Source: Fusicatenibacter_A intestinipullorum | GTDB lineage: Bacteria; Bacillota; Negativicutes; Acidaminococcales; Acidaminococcaceae | DNA: 64,000 nucleotides | Reading direction: 5' to 3' | Assembly (NCBI GenBank): GCA_019117495.1 | Contig: DWZP01000008.1 | Location: forward strand, 1 to 64,000 | Shown here: one piece after another, positions 23,802-32,676 of the stretch | Position numbering within the stretch: position 1 is the stretch's first letter | Layout: the number at the start of each line of letters is the position of its first letter | The notes under the pieces: generated by a model | Database searches by the model: none | What the model was told of the DNA's origin: nothing | The model's input: the letters and a program-made list of their open reading frames with translations, nothing else | Program-made: the position numbers and the translations under genes

Positions 23802-25055
23802 CTATTTACGTTTCTGCCTTCTGTTGCTGCCGGTTTTAGGCGCTTTGCGCTTATCGGCAACGGCGCTCCTGCCTCTTTTCGGCGCGGCCGGCTTTTTATT
23901 TTTCGGCGCAGCGGTCTGTTCGCGGCGGGCTATAACTTTGCCTTCCAAATTCTGTTTTTCCATGCGCACATTCAGTTTGCTTTCTATATTGCGCAACCAT
24001 TTAACTTCGTCCGCCGTGTACAAAGTTATGGCAACGCCTTCGTTGCCTGCCCTGCCGGTACGGCCAATACGGTGCACATACCAGTCAACATCATGCGGAA
24101 TGTCATAGTTAATTACATGCGTTACGCCTTCAATATCAAGCCCGCGGGCTGCAATATCGCTGGTAACAAGTATTTGCAGCTTCGCGTCGCGGAACTTTTT
24201 CATAACCGTTTTGCGTTTGGCCTGCGAAAGTTCACCGGTTAAAACATCAACGTTGTAACCCATACCGCCAAGCACGTCGCCCAAAGCATTGGCGCGTTCC
24301 TTGCTCATGCAGAAAATTATCATAAGATACGGGTTTAAACGGTCTATTAACGAAGCCACCGCACGGTCGCGGTATTCATCCGTTGTTTTAATGCAGATTT
24401 GCTTAATTGTATCAACGGTTGCTTCATTGGGGTTAATATCAATAAGCACAGGGTTAGTGGTAATGCGGCGGCCAAGCTTCTGCACTTCTTCCGACAGAGT
24501 TGCGCTGCAAAGCATTACCTGGCGTCCGGAAGCCGTCATACCCAAAAGTTCTGCCGCGTCGTCAACAAAGCCCTGTTTAAGCATTTCGTCAACTTCGTCC
24601 AGCACAAAGTAACCAACACCGCCAAGGCTTACATTGCCCTTGCGGATATGGTCCAAAAGCCTGCCCGGCGTACCGATAAGCACATGGCAGGTATTTTCGA
24701 GTTTATGTTTTTGCAGTTCAAAATCGCGCCCGCCGGTAACGGCAAGCACTTTAACCGCACTTTCTTTGCCTGTTAAACGCTTGAACTCTGCGGCAATCTG
24801 CTGGGCAAGTTCGCGCGTCGGCGTTACAATCAGCGCCTGCGCATAGTTTTTGGTAACGTCAATACGCTGTGCAAGCGGCACCAGAAAGGCAAGTGTTTTG
24901 CCGGTGCCCGTCTGCGCACGGGCAATAACGTCACGCCCTGCGTAAAGGGCAGGTATTGCCTGCGCCTGTACCGGCATCGGTTTGGCAATGCCCATATTTT
25001 TCAAGGCTTCTATAATTTGTTCCGGCACTTTCATATCTTTAAAACTTGGTAACAT
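23802..25055 (-). CDS. DEAD-box ATP-dependent RNA helicase
   Basis: A 417-residue DEAD-box helicase from ATG 25055, which has GAGGG 6-7 nt upstream; an earlier in-frame ATG at 25100 precedes a hairpin and is unlikely. Motifs in order: Q motif (SFKDMKVPEQIIEALKNMGI), Walker A ARAQTGTGKT near 45, PTRELAQQ, GTPGRLLDH, DEVD in place of DEAD, SATL and HRIGRTGRAG. A basic Lys/Arg tail follows. Likely roles are RNA unwinding in decay or ribosome assembly (CshA-like). Confidence 0.93.
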   Translation of the reverse strand: MLPSFKDMKVPEQIIEALKNMGIAKPMPVQAQAIPALYAGRDVIARAQTGTGKTLAFLVPLAQRIDVTKNYAQALIVTPTRELAQQIAAEFKRLTGKESAVKVLAVTGGRDFELQKHKLENTCHVLIGTPGRLLDHIRKGNVSLGGVGYFVLDEVDEMLKQGFVDDAAELLGMTASGRQVMLCSATLSEEVQKLGRRITTNPVLIDINPNEATVDTIKQICIKTTDEYRDRAVASLIDRLNPYLMIIFCMSKERANALGDVLGGMGYNVDVLTGELSQAKRKTVMKKFRDAKLQILVTSDIAARGLDIEGVTHVINYDIPHDVDWYVHRIGRTGRAGNEGVAITLYTADEVKWLRNIESKLNVRMEKQNLEGKVIARREQTAAPKNKKPAAPKRGRSAVADKRKAPKTGSNRRQKRK

Positions 25056-25085
25056 ATAATCCCTCTTTTCTGTCAAAATTCTATT

Positions 25086-25132
25086 TAAAAAGCGTCCCAA
25101 AAGGGGCGCCTGGCTTCTACCTGCTTATTATA
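25086..25132 (-). promoter_or_regulatory. Helicase promoter and terminator-like leader hairpin
   Basis: The minus strand -10 TATAAT lies at 25127-25132. About 20 nt downstream a hairpin GCGCCCC-TTTT-GGGACGC (25092-25109, one mismatch) is followed directly by TTTTT, and all of this lies before the helicase ATG at 25055. It looks like an intrinsic terminator inside the 5' leader, suggesting attenuation. Confidence 0.5.
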
Positions 25133-25177
25133 TCATACTCCTGCAATATTTTTTGCGAAAAAATTTTAACATTATAT

Positions 25178-25206
25178 TTGAATATCCGCAGCGAAAATGT
25201 TATTCT
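25178..25206 (+). promoter_or_regulatory. Promoter of the small membrane protein gene
   Basis: -35 TTGAAT (25178-25183), 17-bp spacer, -10 TATTCT (25201-25206). Confidence 0.5.
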
Positions 25207-25248
25207 AATAGTAGAAAAACTTTAACTGATAATAGTGAGGTGGCAGTT

Positions 25249-25464
25249 ATGCAGAATAAACGTACCTGGCTTTACCTGATATTAATGCTGATACTTTTTA
25301 CACTGATTTGCGCCCAGCAGCAGCAAATTAATGACCTGCGCGACGATTTAAGCGCCTTGCAGGAACAAACCGTACAAATAGAAAAGCAGCTTAACGAGCA
25401 CATTACCCCGCCGCTTCCGGCAGAAACCGCTGACGGCGCAGTGATTGTGGAAAAAGCAAAATAA
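25249..25464 (+). CDS. Small single-pass membrane protein with coiled coil
   Basis: A 71-residue protein. A hydrophobic segment (about 7-22) is followed by a heptad-like stretch (QQQINDLRDDLSALQEQTVQ) and a short Pro/Ala tail. The ATG at 25249 has GAGGTGG upstream; an upstream in-frame ATG gives an improbable N-terminus. Topology resembles FtsL/DivIC-like or other bitopic proteins, but no family was recognised. Divergent from the helicase and monocistronic. Confidence 0.65.
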   Translation: MQNKRTWLYLILMLILFTLICAQQQQINDLRDDLSALQEQTVQIEKQLNEHITPPLPAETADGAVIVEKAK

Positions 25465-25477
25465 CCCTGCTATAAAC

Positions 25478-25508
25478 AAATCCCCGATACTTAAAGTACC
25501 GGGGATTT
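25478..25508. terminator. Bidirectional terminator before secF
   Basis: AAATCCCC (25478-25485) pairs with GGGGATTT (25501-25508), with T tracts on both outer sides. Ends the small membrane gene and the secDF transcript. Confidence 0.8.
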
Positions 25509-25530
25509 TTGTTTTAGTGTAAATTTAAGT

Positions 25531-26424
25531 TTAGTTTGCCGCTGCGGGTTTGTTGTTTTTGCGCTCGCGCATTTTAATCCACATCGGTCCTGCAAGGCAA
25601 ATGGAAGTATAACCGCCGCTTGCAAAGCCAACCAGCATTGCAAACATAAAGTTATGGATAGTTGCGCCGCCATAAAGGAAAATTACCAATACGGCAAACA
25701 GCGCGGTGGATTCTGTATAAACGGTACGGGTCATGCACTGCCAGATACTGGTTTCAACCAGTTCCTCCAGCCCTTCGCTGCGGCGGTGCAGTTTAAGGTT
25801 TTCACGGATACGGTCGAAAATAACAACCGTGCCGTTGATGGAAAAACCTACAACCGTTAAAAGTGCTGCAACAAACGAAGAATCAAGCTCCATCTGGAAG
25901 AAGGAGAAGTAACTGATGGTTACAAAAACGTCGATAACGAGCGCCGCTACCGCCGCTACCGCAAAGTTAAATTCAAAGCGGTAAGTAATGTACACAATCA
26001 TCAAAAGCCACGAAAGCACAACCGCCATGGCAGCCTGCTCAATCAGTTCCTCGCCGATTGTGGCGCCGATATTTTCCATACGGTTAATCTGATAGTTGCC
26101 TAAAGCAGACTGCATATCATTAACTGCGGCGCGAAGCTGGTCATCTTCTACAAGGCCGGTACGGATAAGCACGCTTTTGGATTTTTCGTTGTTAGTGCTG
26201 TTTTCAAGCTGGATGATGCTGTTGCCCATGCCATGCTGGCTAAGCACATCGCGCACCTGTGAAACGGTAACTTCGTTTTCAAAAGTAAGGTCAACAATAC
26301 TGCCGCCGGTAAAATCAATGCCCATATTAAAGCCGCGCGTAAAAATGGAAATTACGCCGATAAACAATACCAGCAGGGTTAACCCCATGAAGTATTTAAA
26401 ATGCTTAACAATAGGAAATCTCAT
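25531..26424 (-). CDS. secF: Protein translocase subunit SecF
   Basis: A 297-residue inner-membrane RND-type protein with six membrane segments. The first carries FNMGIDFTGGSIVDL (residues 31-45), followed by a periplasmic loop. The family motif VVGFSINGTVVIFDRIREN lies near 195-213. With SecD it uses the proton gradient to pull secreted proteins out of SecYEG. Its start overlaps the secD stop by one base. Confidence 0.95.
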   Translation of the reverse strand: MRFPIVKHFKYFMGLTLLVLFIGVISIFTRGFNMGIDFTGGSIVDLTFENEVTVSQVRDVLSQHGMGNSIIQLENSTNNEKSKSVLIRTGLVEDDQLRAAVNDMQSALGNYQINRMENIGATIGEELIEQAAMAVVLSWLLMIVYITYRFEFNFAVAAVAALVIDVFVTISYFSFFQMELDSSFVAALLTVVGFSINGTVVIFDRIRENLKLHRRSEGLEELVETSIWQCMTRTVYTESTALFAVLVIFLYGGATIHNFMFAMLVGFASGGYTSICLAGPMWIKMRERKNNKPAAAN

Positions 26425-27659
26425 TATTTAGCCGCCTCCTTTTTGGGATATTTAACTCCGTAAAGGAAGCCGTTTTTGGTAAGGTTGCTGGCGAGTAAAA
26501 AGTTCATTAAGAATTTGGTTACCGTAATGGCGGTAAACATACTCAGCACAACGCCAAGGCCCAGCGTTACGGCAAAGCCTCTGATTGGGCCGGTGCCGAG
26601 GTAGAACAAAATTACAGCCGCAATAAGGGTAGTAATGTTGGAGTCAAAAATAGTTACAAACGCACGGGAGAAGCCTTTATCCATTGCGGAGCGCAGGGTT
26701 TTGCCCGCTGCAACTTCTTCTTTAAAATGCTCAAAAATAAGCACGTTGGCGTCAATCGCCATGGCAATGGAAAGGATAATACCCGCTATGCCAGGCAAGG
26801 TAAGCGTAGCATCAAGGTAACGCATAATTAAAAGCAGAAGCATTACATACAAAAGCAGTGCAATATCCGCTACAACGCCCGGTATTCTGTAAAAGAGCAG
26901 CATAAAGGCAAAAATGCCGATGATAGCAATGGAGAATGCCACAACACTCTTTTCTTTGGAGTCCTGGCCTAAAGTCGGGCCAACGGTACGGTTTTCCATA
27001 ACTTCAATTTTAACAGGCAAAGAACCGCTGCGCAGCAAAATTGCCAGATGCTCGGCTTCTTCCATATTGCGAGAGCCGGAAATCTGCGCTTTGCCGCCGG
27101 TAATTGCTTCCTGTACAACAGGGCTTGTCAGCACTTCGCCGTCAAGCAGAATGGAAATCGGGCGGCCGATATTGCGTGCAGTCAAATCGGCAAATTTAGC
27201 GCCGCCTTCATCAGTAAACTCCAGCCCTACAACTGCCTGGCTGCCGCTGCCCGTCATCTGGGCGCGCGCATCACGCAAATCCTTGCCGGTTAAAACGGTG
27301 GTGCCGTTAATGTCTTTAAACTCCAGCATAGCCGTGCGGCCAAGCATGTTAATGGCCTGGTCCGGGTCTTTAATGCCGGGCAGCTCCACTATAATGCGGT
27401 CTTTGCCCTGACGCTGGATAACCGGCTCCGTTAAACCGAGTTCGTTAACACGTCTTTCAATAATTTTTACAGTTCTGTTCAAAGCATCGTCGTCAATCTT
27501 CGCTTCCGGTGTTTCTACCGCCTGCAGCACAACATGCGTGCCGCCCTGAAGGTCGAGGCCCTGCTTGATGGAATTAGCCAGCGGATTGATATACATAATA
27601 AAACCGCCGATAATGGCCAATGAGATGATCAGAAATTTTCCTAATTCATTCCATCTCAA
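26424..27659 (-). CDS. secD: Protein translocase subunit SecD
   Basis: A 411-residue partner of SecF. It has an N-terminal membrane segment, a LDLQGGTHVVLQ motif near 34-45, a periplasmic P1 region and five C-terminal membrane helices with SIAMAIDANVLIFEHFKEE near 302. Short for the family, as in other Firmicutes. Coupled to secF. Confidence 0.95.
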   Translation of the reverse strand: MRWNELGKFLIISLAIIGGFIMYINPLANSIKQGLDLQGGTHVVLQAVETPEAKIDDDALNRTVKIIERRVNELGLTEPVIQRQGKDRIIVELPGIKDPDQAINMLGRTAMLEFKDINGTTVLTGKDLRDARAQMTGSGSQAVVGLEFTDEGGAKFADLTARNIGRPISILLDGEVLTSPVVQEAITGGKAQISGSRNMEEAEHLAILLRSGSLPVKIEVMENRTVGPTLGQDSKEKSVVAFSIAIIGIFAFMLLFYRIPGVVADIALLLYVMLLLLIMRYLDATLTLPGIAGIILSIAMAIDANVLIFEHFKEEVAAGKTLRSAMDKGFSRAFVTIFDSNITTLIAAVILFYLGTGPIRGFAVTLGLGVVLSMFTAITVTKFLMNFLLASNLTKNGFLYGVKYPKKEAAK

Positions 27660-27690
27660 AATTATTGCCCCCTTTATTTTTTTATAAAAA

Positions 27691-28251
27691 TTACCTGCAT
27701 TTTGCTGCCTGCGATTCGGTGATAATATAATCCATTAATACATCATGCTCATCGCAGATTATTTTACCGCGCAGCAAAATATCGTAAGTAATACCTGTTT
27801 TAACCGCATTTGCGCACTGCGGCAGAAAACGGTCGTAATAACCGGCACCCATGCCCATGCGCCCGCCTTTTAAATCAAAGCCAAGGCCCGGTACAAGCAC
27901 AAGGCCGATGCCCGAAGGATTAACGGCCTGCGGTTCGCCCTGCGGAATACGGATGCCGTACGCGCCTTCTTTAATGCAGTTTAAACTGTCTAATTTTACG
28001 GCCTGCATGGAATGAGGGCCCGTTACAACAGGAACGCACACCGTTTTGCCGTCAGTAAGCGCCTGCGAAATAACGCCGTCGATATTCACTTCATTGCCGA
28101 AGGCAAGATAGGCAAATACAGTTCCGGCATTGCGGTATGCCGCAGTACCCAGAATTTTACGGCAGATACTGCTGCTTTTTGCGGCCACTTCTTCCTTAGA
28201 AAGCCGATTGCGCAAAGATTTGAGCTCTTTGCGCAATTGATTTTTATCCAT
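27691..28251 (-). CDS. 5-formyltetrahydrofolate cyclo-ligase
   Basis: A 186-residue enzyme (EC 6.3.3.2) that converts 5-formyl-THF to 5,10-methenyl-THF using ATP. Visible marks are the basic N-terminus KNQLRKELKSLRNRLS and the signature GLGFDLKGGRMGMGAGYYDRF near 125-145. It lies 3 bp after yajC within the secretion operon and has no clear functional tie to it. Confidence 0.9.
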   Translation of the reverse strand: MDKNQLRKELKSLRNRLSKEEVAAKSSSICRKILGTAAYRNAGTVFAYLAFGNEVNIDGVISQALTDGKTVCVPVVTGPHSMQAVKLDSLNCIKEGAYGIRIPQGEPQAVNPSGIGLVLVPGLGFDLKGGRMGMGAGYYDRFLPQCANAVKTGITYDILLRGKIICDEHDVLMDYIITESQAAKCR

Positions 28252-28253
28252 TA

Positions 28254-28556
28254 TTACTTTTCGGCCATTTCCTGTTTGGCAGGGTCCTGATAGGCGCTGA
28301 TTGCCGTGCGCAGGAATTCAACTTCCACGTTTTCACAAACTTTAAGAACGACTTTCTTTTCGCTCAGACGGGTAATAGTGCCATACATGCCGCCGACAGT
28401 GACAACTTTGTCCCCTTTCTTCAAAGATTCAAGCATGCGCTGTCTTTTCTTTTCTTCTTTTTTATGCGGTCTGTCAATCATCCACCAAAAGATAAACGCC
28501 AAAATAAGAAAAGGCCAAACACCGCTAAAAAAGTTCACCAGATCAAAACCTTGCAT
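28254..28556 (-). CDS. yajC: Preprotein translocase subunit YajC
   Basis: A 100-residue single-pass membrane protein (hydrophobic segment about 12-27) followed by the YajC core RPHKKEEKKRQRMLESLKKG and DKVVTVGGMYGTI. It accessorises SecDF. The gene sits between tgt and the cyclo-ligase-secDF genes, the common tgt-yajC-secDF order. Confidence 0.93.
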   Translation of the reverse strand: MQGFDLVNFFSGVWPFLILAFIFWWMIDRPHKKEEKKRQRMLESLKKGDKVVTVGGMYGTITRLSEKKVVLKVCENVEVEFLRTAISAYQDPAKQEMAEK

Positions 28557-28632
28557 GGACTTACCTCCTAAACCTTTTTTACTTATATCTCTTATTCTAA
28601 TTTATTTACACAAAAATAGCAAGTTCTACTTT

Positions 28633-29745
28633 TTACCCGCGGTAATTCGCAAGGTACGCTTCGCGGAATTCCGGGAAACGGTCCTCGGCAATAGCCTGCC
28701 TAATTTGCCTTGCAAGGTCAAGCAGAAAATATAAATTATGAATGGTTAACAGACGCAGGGCAAAAAGTTCTTCCGCCTTAAACAGATGCCTGATATACGC
28801 GCGCGAAAAGTTGCGGCAGGTGTAGCAGCCACAGCGCTCGTCAATCGGGCGGAAATCTTCGGCATAGGTTTTGTTGCGCACCACAAGGCGTCCTTCCGGA
28901 ACCATGGCCGTGCCGTTGCGCGCTACCCTTGTCGGGAACACGCAGTCGAACATATCAACGCCCAGATTTACGCCTTCAATAATGCAGTCCGCCGTGCCTA
29001 CGCCCATTAAATAACGGGCTTTATTTTTGGGCAGGTGCTGCGTTGTTTCGTCCAAAATATCATACATCATGGGCTTGGGTTCGCCAACGCTTAAACCGCC
29101 GATGCCGTAACCTGCAAAATCCATGTCTGTTAAACTATCGGCGCTCATTTTGCGCAAATCCTTGTACATGCCGCCCTGCACAATGCCGAAAAGCGACTGG
29201 TCCTCTCGCGTATGTGCTTCAAGGCAGCGTTTTGCCCAGCGCGTGGTGCGTTCCGTTGATTGTTTGGCATAATCGTAATCAGCCGGGTAAGGAATGCACT
29301 CATCAAAGGCCATGGCGATATCCGCGCCCAGCGCTTCCTGCACCTGCGTGGCTATTTCCGGCGAAAGGAACTGCCTGCTGCCATCGATATGCGAGCGGAA
29401 GGTTACGCCTTCTTCCTTTATTTTGCGCATTGCGCCGAGGCTGAACACCTGAAAACCACCGCTGTCCGTCAGCATGCCGCGTTTATAGTTCATAAATTTG
29501 TGCAGCCCGCCGGCTTTTTTTACAAGCTCATGCCCGGGGCGCAAAAACAAATGGTAAGTGTTGGAAAGTATTACCTGGCTGCCCATGTCGTACAGTTCTT
29601 CCGGCGACAGGGTTTTTACTGTTGCCTGCGTGCCGACCGGCATAAACATCGGCGTTTCAAATGTGCCGTGCGGCGTGTGCAGGCGGCCAAGCCGCGCACC
29701 GCTGCGGCTGCATTCTTTAATAAGTTCGTAAGTAACAGCGTGCAT
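28633..29745 (-). CDS. tgt: tRNA-guanine transglycosylase
   Basis: A 370-residue enzyme (EC 2.4.2.29) that inserts preQ1 at position 34 of GUN-anticodon tRNAs. The LTDSGGFQVFSLGAM motif near 90 contains the catalytic base Asp, and DMFDCVFPTRVARNGTA near 264 contains the nucleophile Asp. The zinc site is CGCYTCRNFSRAYIRHL near 303-319. It follows queA in the operon, so the next step of queuosine synthesis is next door. Confidence 0.96.
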   Translation of the reverse strand: MHAVTYELIKECSRSGARLGRLHTPHGTFETPMFMPVGTQATVKTLSPEELYDMGSQVILSNTYHLFLRPGHELVKKAGGLHKFMNYKRGMLTDSGGFQVFSLGAMRKIKEEGVTFRSHIDGSRQFLSPEIATQVQEALGADIAMAFDECIPYPADYDYAKQSTERTTRWAKRCLEAHTREDQSLFGIVQGGMYKDLRKMSADSLTDMDFAGYGIGGLSVGEPKPMMYDILDETTQHLPKNKARYLMGVGTADCIIEGVNLGVDMFDCVFPTRVARNGTAMVPEGRLVVRNKTYAEDFRPIDERCGCYTCRNFSRAYIRHLFKAEELFALRLLTIHNLYFLLDLARQIRQAIAEDRFPEFREAYLANYRG

Positions 29746-29760
29746 TATTTACCTCCGCTT

Positions 29761-30792
29761 TTATAAATTATCGGTAATGAACATGGCATCGCCGAAGGAA
29801 AAGAAACGGTATTTCTGTTTTACTGCTTCTTCGTAGGTTTTAAGCATAATTTCGCGCGTCGAAAGCGTGGAAACCAGCATTAAAAGCGTGCTCTGCGGCA
29901 GATGGAAGTTGGTTACAAGCGCATCTATCATTTTAAATTTGTAACCGGGGTAAATAAAAATATCAGTCCAGGCTGCGCCCGGTTTAATAATGCCGTTGCC
30001 GGCAGTTGCGGCGGCTTCCAGCGTACGTACAGCCGTTGTGCCTACCGAAACAATGCGCCTGCCCGCGGCTTTTGCCTTATTAATGGCATCTGCTGCTTCC
30101 GGCGTAATGGTGTAAAATTCTTTATGCATAACATGGTCTTCGATATTTTCCACGCTTACGGGGCGGAAAGTTCCAAGGCCGATATTAAGCGTTACGAACA
30201 CTTCTTCGCAGCCCATGTCTTTTACCTTCTGCAAAAGTTCTTTGGTAAAATGCAGTCCGGCAGTAGGCGCTGCGGCACTGCCCTTATCGCGGCTGTAAAC
30301 GGTCTGGTAACGCTCTTTGTCTTCAAGCTGCTCGGTAATATACGGCGGCAGCGGCGTTTCGCCAAGCCTGTCCAAAATTTCTTCAAACACGCCTTCAAAT
30401 TTAAAACGGGCAATACGTCCGCCAAATTCGGTGTTGTCAAGTATTTCGCAGCTTAAATCCTCGCTGAAATTTATTACCGCGCCGGTACGCAGGCGGCGGC
30501 CCGGTTTTACCAAAACTTCCCAGTCGGTTGCGTTAAGGCGCGTCAGCAAAAATACTTCTGCTTTGGCGCCGGTATCTTTCACGCCGTGCAAACGCGCGGG
30601 AATAACTCTGGTATCGTTAAACACCAGTAAATCATCAGGGCGCAGGTAATTGGGCAAATCGTAAAAATGGCGGTGTTCCATTTTGCCCGTTTCCTTATCA
30701 ACAACCAGCAATCTGGAATGGTCACGCGGTTCCATAGGCGTCTGCGCAATCAGTTCCTGCGGCAAATCATAATTAAAATCGCTTACTTGCAT
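29761..30792 (-). CDS. queA: S-adenosylmethionine:tRNA ribosyltransferase-isomerase
   Basis: A 343-residue QueA that makes epoxyqueuosine from preQ1-tRNA. Motifs: FNYDLPQELIAQ at the N-terminus, FNDTRVIPARLHG near 57, AAPTAGLHFTKELL near 172, NIGLGTFRPV near 204 and TNFHLPQSTLLMLVS near 293. Together with QueH and Tgt the operon encodes all three late queuosine steps. Confidence 0.96.
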   Translation of the reverse strand: MQVSDFNYDLPQELIAQTPMEPRDHSRLLVVDKETGKMEHRHFYDLPNYLRPDDLLVFNDTRVIPARLHGVKDTGAKAEVFLLTRLNATDWEVLVKPGRRLRTGAVINFSEDLSCEILDNTEFGGRIARFKFEGVFEEILDRLGETPLPPYITEQLEDKERYQTVYSRDKGSAAAPTAGLHFTKELLQKVKDMGCEEVFVTLNIGLGTFRPVSVENIEDHVMHKEFYTITPEAADAINKAKAAGRRIVSVGTTAVRTLEAAATAGNGIIKPGAAWTDIFIYPGYKFKMIDALVTNFHLPQSTLLMLVSTLSTREIMLKTYEEAVKQKYRFFSFGDAMFITDNL

Positions 30793-30808
30793 TTTTTCTC
30801 CACACTTT

Positions 30809-32113
30809 TCAATAAATTTTTGTTACAACTGTATTTCTGTAATAATAACGCAAAATATTTTTATAATATCCGGGCGTATTGCCTTCGTCATTGGCAAGCT
30901 GGCGCGCTCCCCACAGGCTTAAGCCAAGCCCGCTACCGCTGCCGCGCCCTTTAAAAATAACTTTTTCCCCGTCAACGCCGCTGATAAGTTTAATGCTTCC
31001 GGCAATGCCGTTTTCGCTTTTCTCCTTATCCTTCAGCTCTATTTCTATTTCTTTGCGGCCAATTTCCATGCCGTAATAATTTTCGATAGGTACATCAAGC
31101 TGTTTGGGTATAGGCCTTGTAACTTCAATTTCAAACAATGTGCTTGGCAGCGAAAAAAGCTCGCGTACCACGGCGGCAGGCACAACAATGTTGCCCTTGC
31201 TGCCCGCAAAGCCCACGCTTATTACGCGCCCGGTATCCGTCCTGTCGGATGCGCCAGGTTTTTCCGGCGAAAGGCGTATGCTTTCAATCTGGCCTATATC
31301 ATACCCGCCGCGCAGCAAACCGGAAGAAATATTCTGGGCGTCAAAAGAACGCTCCCATTTATAATCCGGCGCGTCGGAGTCATAATCTTTTACGCTTTTT
31401 AAATAAGGCTTGGGGAAAACTTCACCGTAAACATCGGCGCTGTCTTCAGTATAGCCGCCGCTCGACTCCATGTAAAGCGCCATGGCGGGCCTGCCGCCGT
31501 AAAGCACCACTTCGCCGCGCGTGCTGTCAATCAGTTTGTTAATATCGCTTTTTTCCATATCCGTGCCGCTGTAAACATAATCCTTTTCGCCGGCACGCAC
31601 GTCATAGTAATAATTGTTGTTTTCCGCAAGCCACAGGGCATAGCTGCGCATGGCAACGGCCTGCGCCTTAATGGCTTCATCCGGGAAATACACCGGCACG
31701 GTGCGCCCCACCACGCTGTAAAGATATTCATCAACAGGCAGCACGTTGCGCACTATAAGGTTTTTGCGGTCCGGCGCAAGCATAACTTCTATATTGCCGC
31801 GGTAAGTTTTTTTGTTTACTTTTACAGGGTTTACGCCGTCTGCCTTAATGCGCAGCACAACGTTGCCAAACTCCTGCCCGTCGGCATTAACGCTGCCGTT
31901 TGCGGCATTAAAATAATAACTGCCAGCTTTAAACAAAAACTCTTTGCGCACACTGCCGTTAACAACCGTCTGCGCTGTAAAATCGGTTTCGCTTGCCAGT
32001 TCGGCAGTAAACTGCCCCGTCACAAGCCCTACGGAAATTTGAGGTGCAGCCAGCGCCGCAGGTGCTCCCACCAGCATCATCATAAACAGCAGAGCGGCAT
32101 ATAAAATTCTCAT
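30809..32113 (-). CDS. SpoIID/LytB domain-containing protein
   Basis: A 434-residue exported protein from ATG 32113, which has GGAGG 7 nt upstream and gives a clean signal peptide (about 1-23, ending LAA); a longer frame to 32218 overlaps queH and lacks this. The SpoIID core includes EYLYSVVGRTVPVYFPDEAI then KAQAVAMRSYAL, and the C-terminal GRGSGSGLGLSLWGARQLA. SpoIID enzymes are lytic transglycosylases acting on denuded glycan. Whether it serves sporulation or general wall turnover cannot be told. Confidence 0.88.
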   Translation of the reverse strand: MRILYAALLFMMMLVGAPAALAAPQISVGLVTGQFTAELASETDFTAQTVVNGSVRKEFLFKAGSYYFNAANGSVNADGQEFGNVVLRIKADGVNPVKVNKKTYRGNIEVMLAPDRKNLIVRNVLPVDEYLYSVVGRTVPVYFPDEAIKAQAVAMRSYALWLAENNNYYYDVRAGEKDYVYSGTDMEKSDINKLIDSTRGEVVLYGGRPAMALYMESSGGYTEDSADVYGEVFPKPYLKSVKDYDSDAPDYKWERSFDAQNISSGLLRGGYDIGQIESIRLSPEKPGASDRTDTGRVISVGFAGSKGNIVVPAAVVRELFSLPSTLFEIEVTRPIPKQLDVPIENYYGMEIGRKEIEIELKDKEKSENGIAGSIKLISGVDGEKVIFKGRGSGSGLGLSLWGARQLANDEGNTPGYYKNILRYYYRNTVVTKIY

Positions 32114-32129
32114 CGGCTGCCTCCTTGCG

Positions 32130-32675
32130 TTAATCTTTCTTTTTAGGCTTCTTCTCGTAACGGTCACGTTCGCTGAACACACAGCCGCAGTACGGCTGGC
32201 GGTAAAGCTCAAGCTCAAGGCTTATATCTACGCCGCGCTGGTAACCCTCGCGGAAATCTTCATAATAAAACGGAATGTCAAATTCCGCAGCAGCTTCCTC
32301 TGCCAGTTTTTTTATAAGTTCGTGCTTCTGGTACGGGCTTACAAGCAGCGTTGTGCTGAAAGCATCATAACCGTTTTCCTTAGCGTACCGGGCTGCATAG
32401 CGCATACGCGTACGGTAGCAGTAAATGCAGCGGCAGCCGGGTTCATCAAGCATGCCGCGCACACATTCTTCCAGAGGATAGCTTTTATCAACCGTTAAAC
32501 GGTATTTTTTCTTTTCGCACAGTTCGCGCAGGGCGGCTATGCGTCGTTTAAACTCTTTGTAAGGATGAATGTTGGGATTAAAAAAGATAATGTCAAAATC
32601 AATGCCGTCTGCCGTCAGCTTTTCGGTTGGATAACAGGCACACGGCCCGCAGCAGGCATGAAGCAAAAGTTTCAT
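32130..32675 (-). CDS. queH: Epoxyqueuosine reductase QueH
   Basis: A 181-residue DUF208 protein, the cobalamin-independent epoxyqueuosine reductase. The cysteine motifs expected for iron binding are present: HACCGPCACYP at 6-16 and GCRCIYCYRTR near 80-90, plus PYCGC near the end. ATG 32675 is chosen for AGGAGGGG upstream and the conserved MKLLLHACC start. It starts one base after ruvB. Confidence 0.92.
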   Translation of the reverse strand: MKLLLHACCGPCACYPTEKLTADGIDFDIIFFNPNIHPYKEFKRRIAALRELCEKKKYRLTVDKSYPLEECVRGMLDEPGCRCIYCYRTRMRYAARYAKENGYDAFSTTLLVSPYQKHELIKKLAEEAAAEFDIPFYYEDFREGYQRGVDISLELELYRQPYCGCVFSERDRYEKKPKKKD

Positions 32676-32676
32676 A

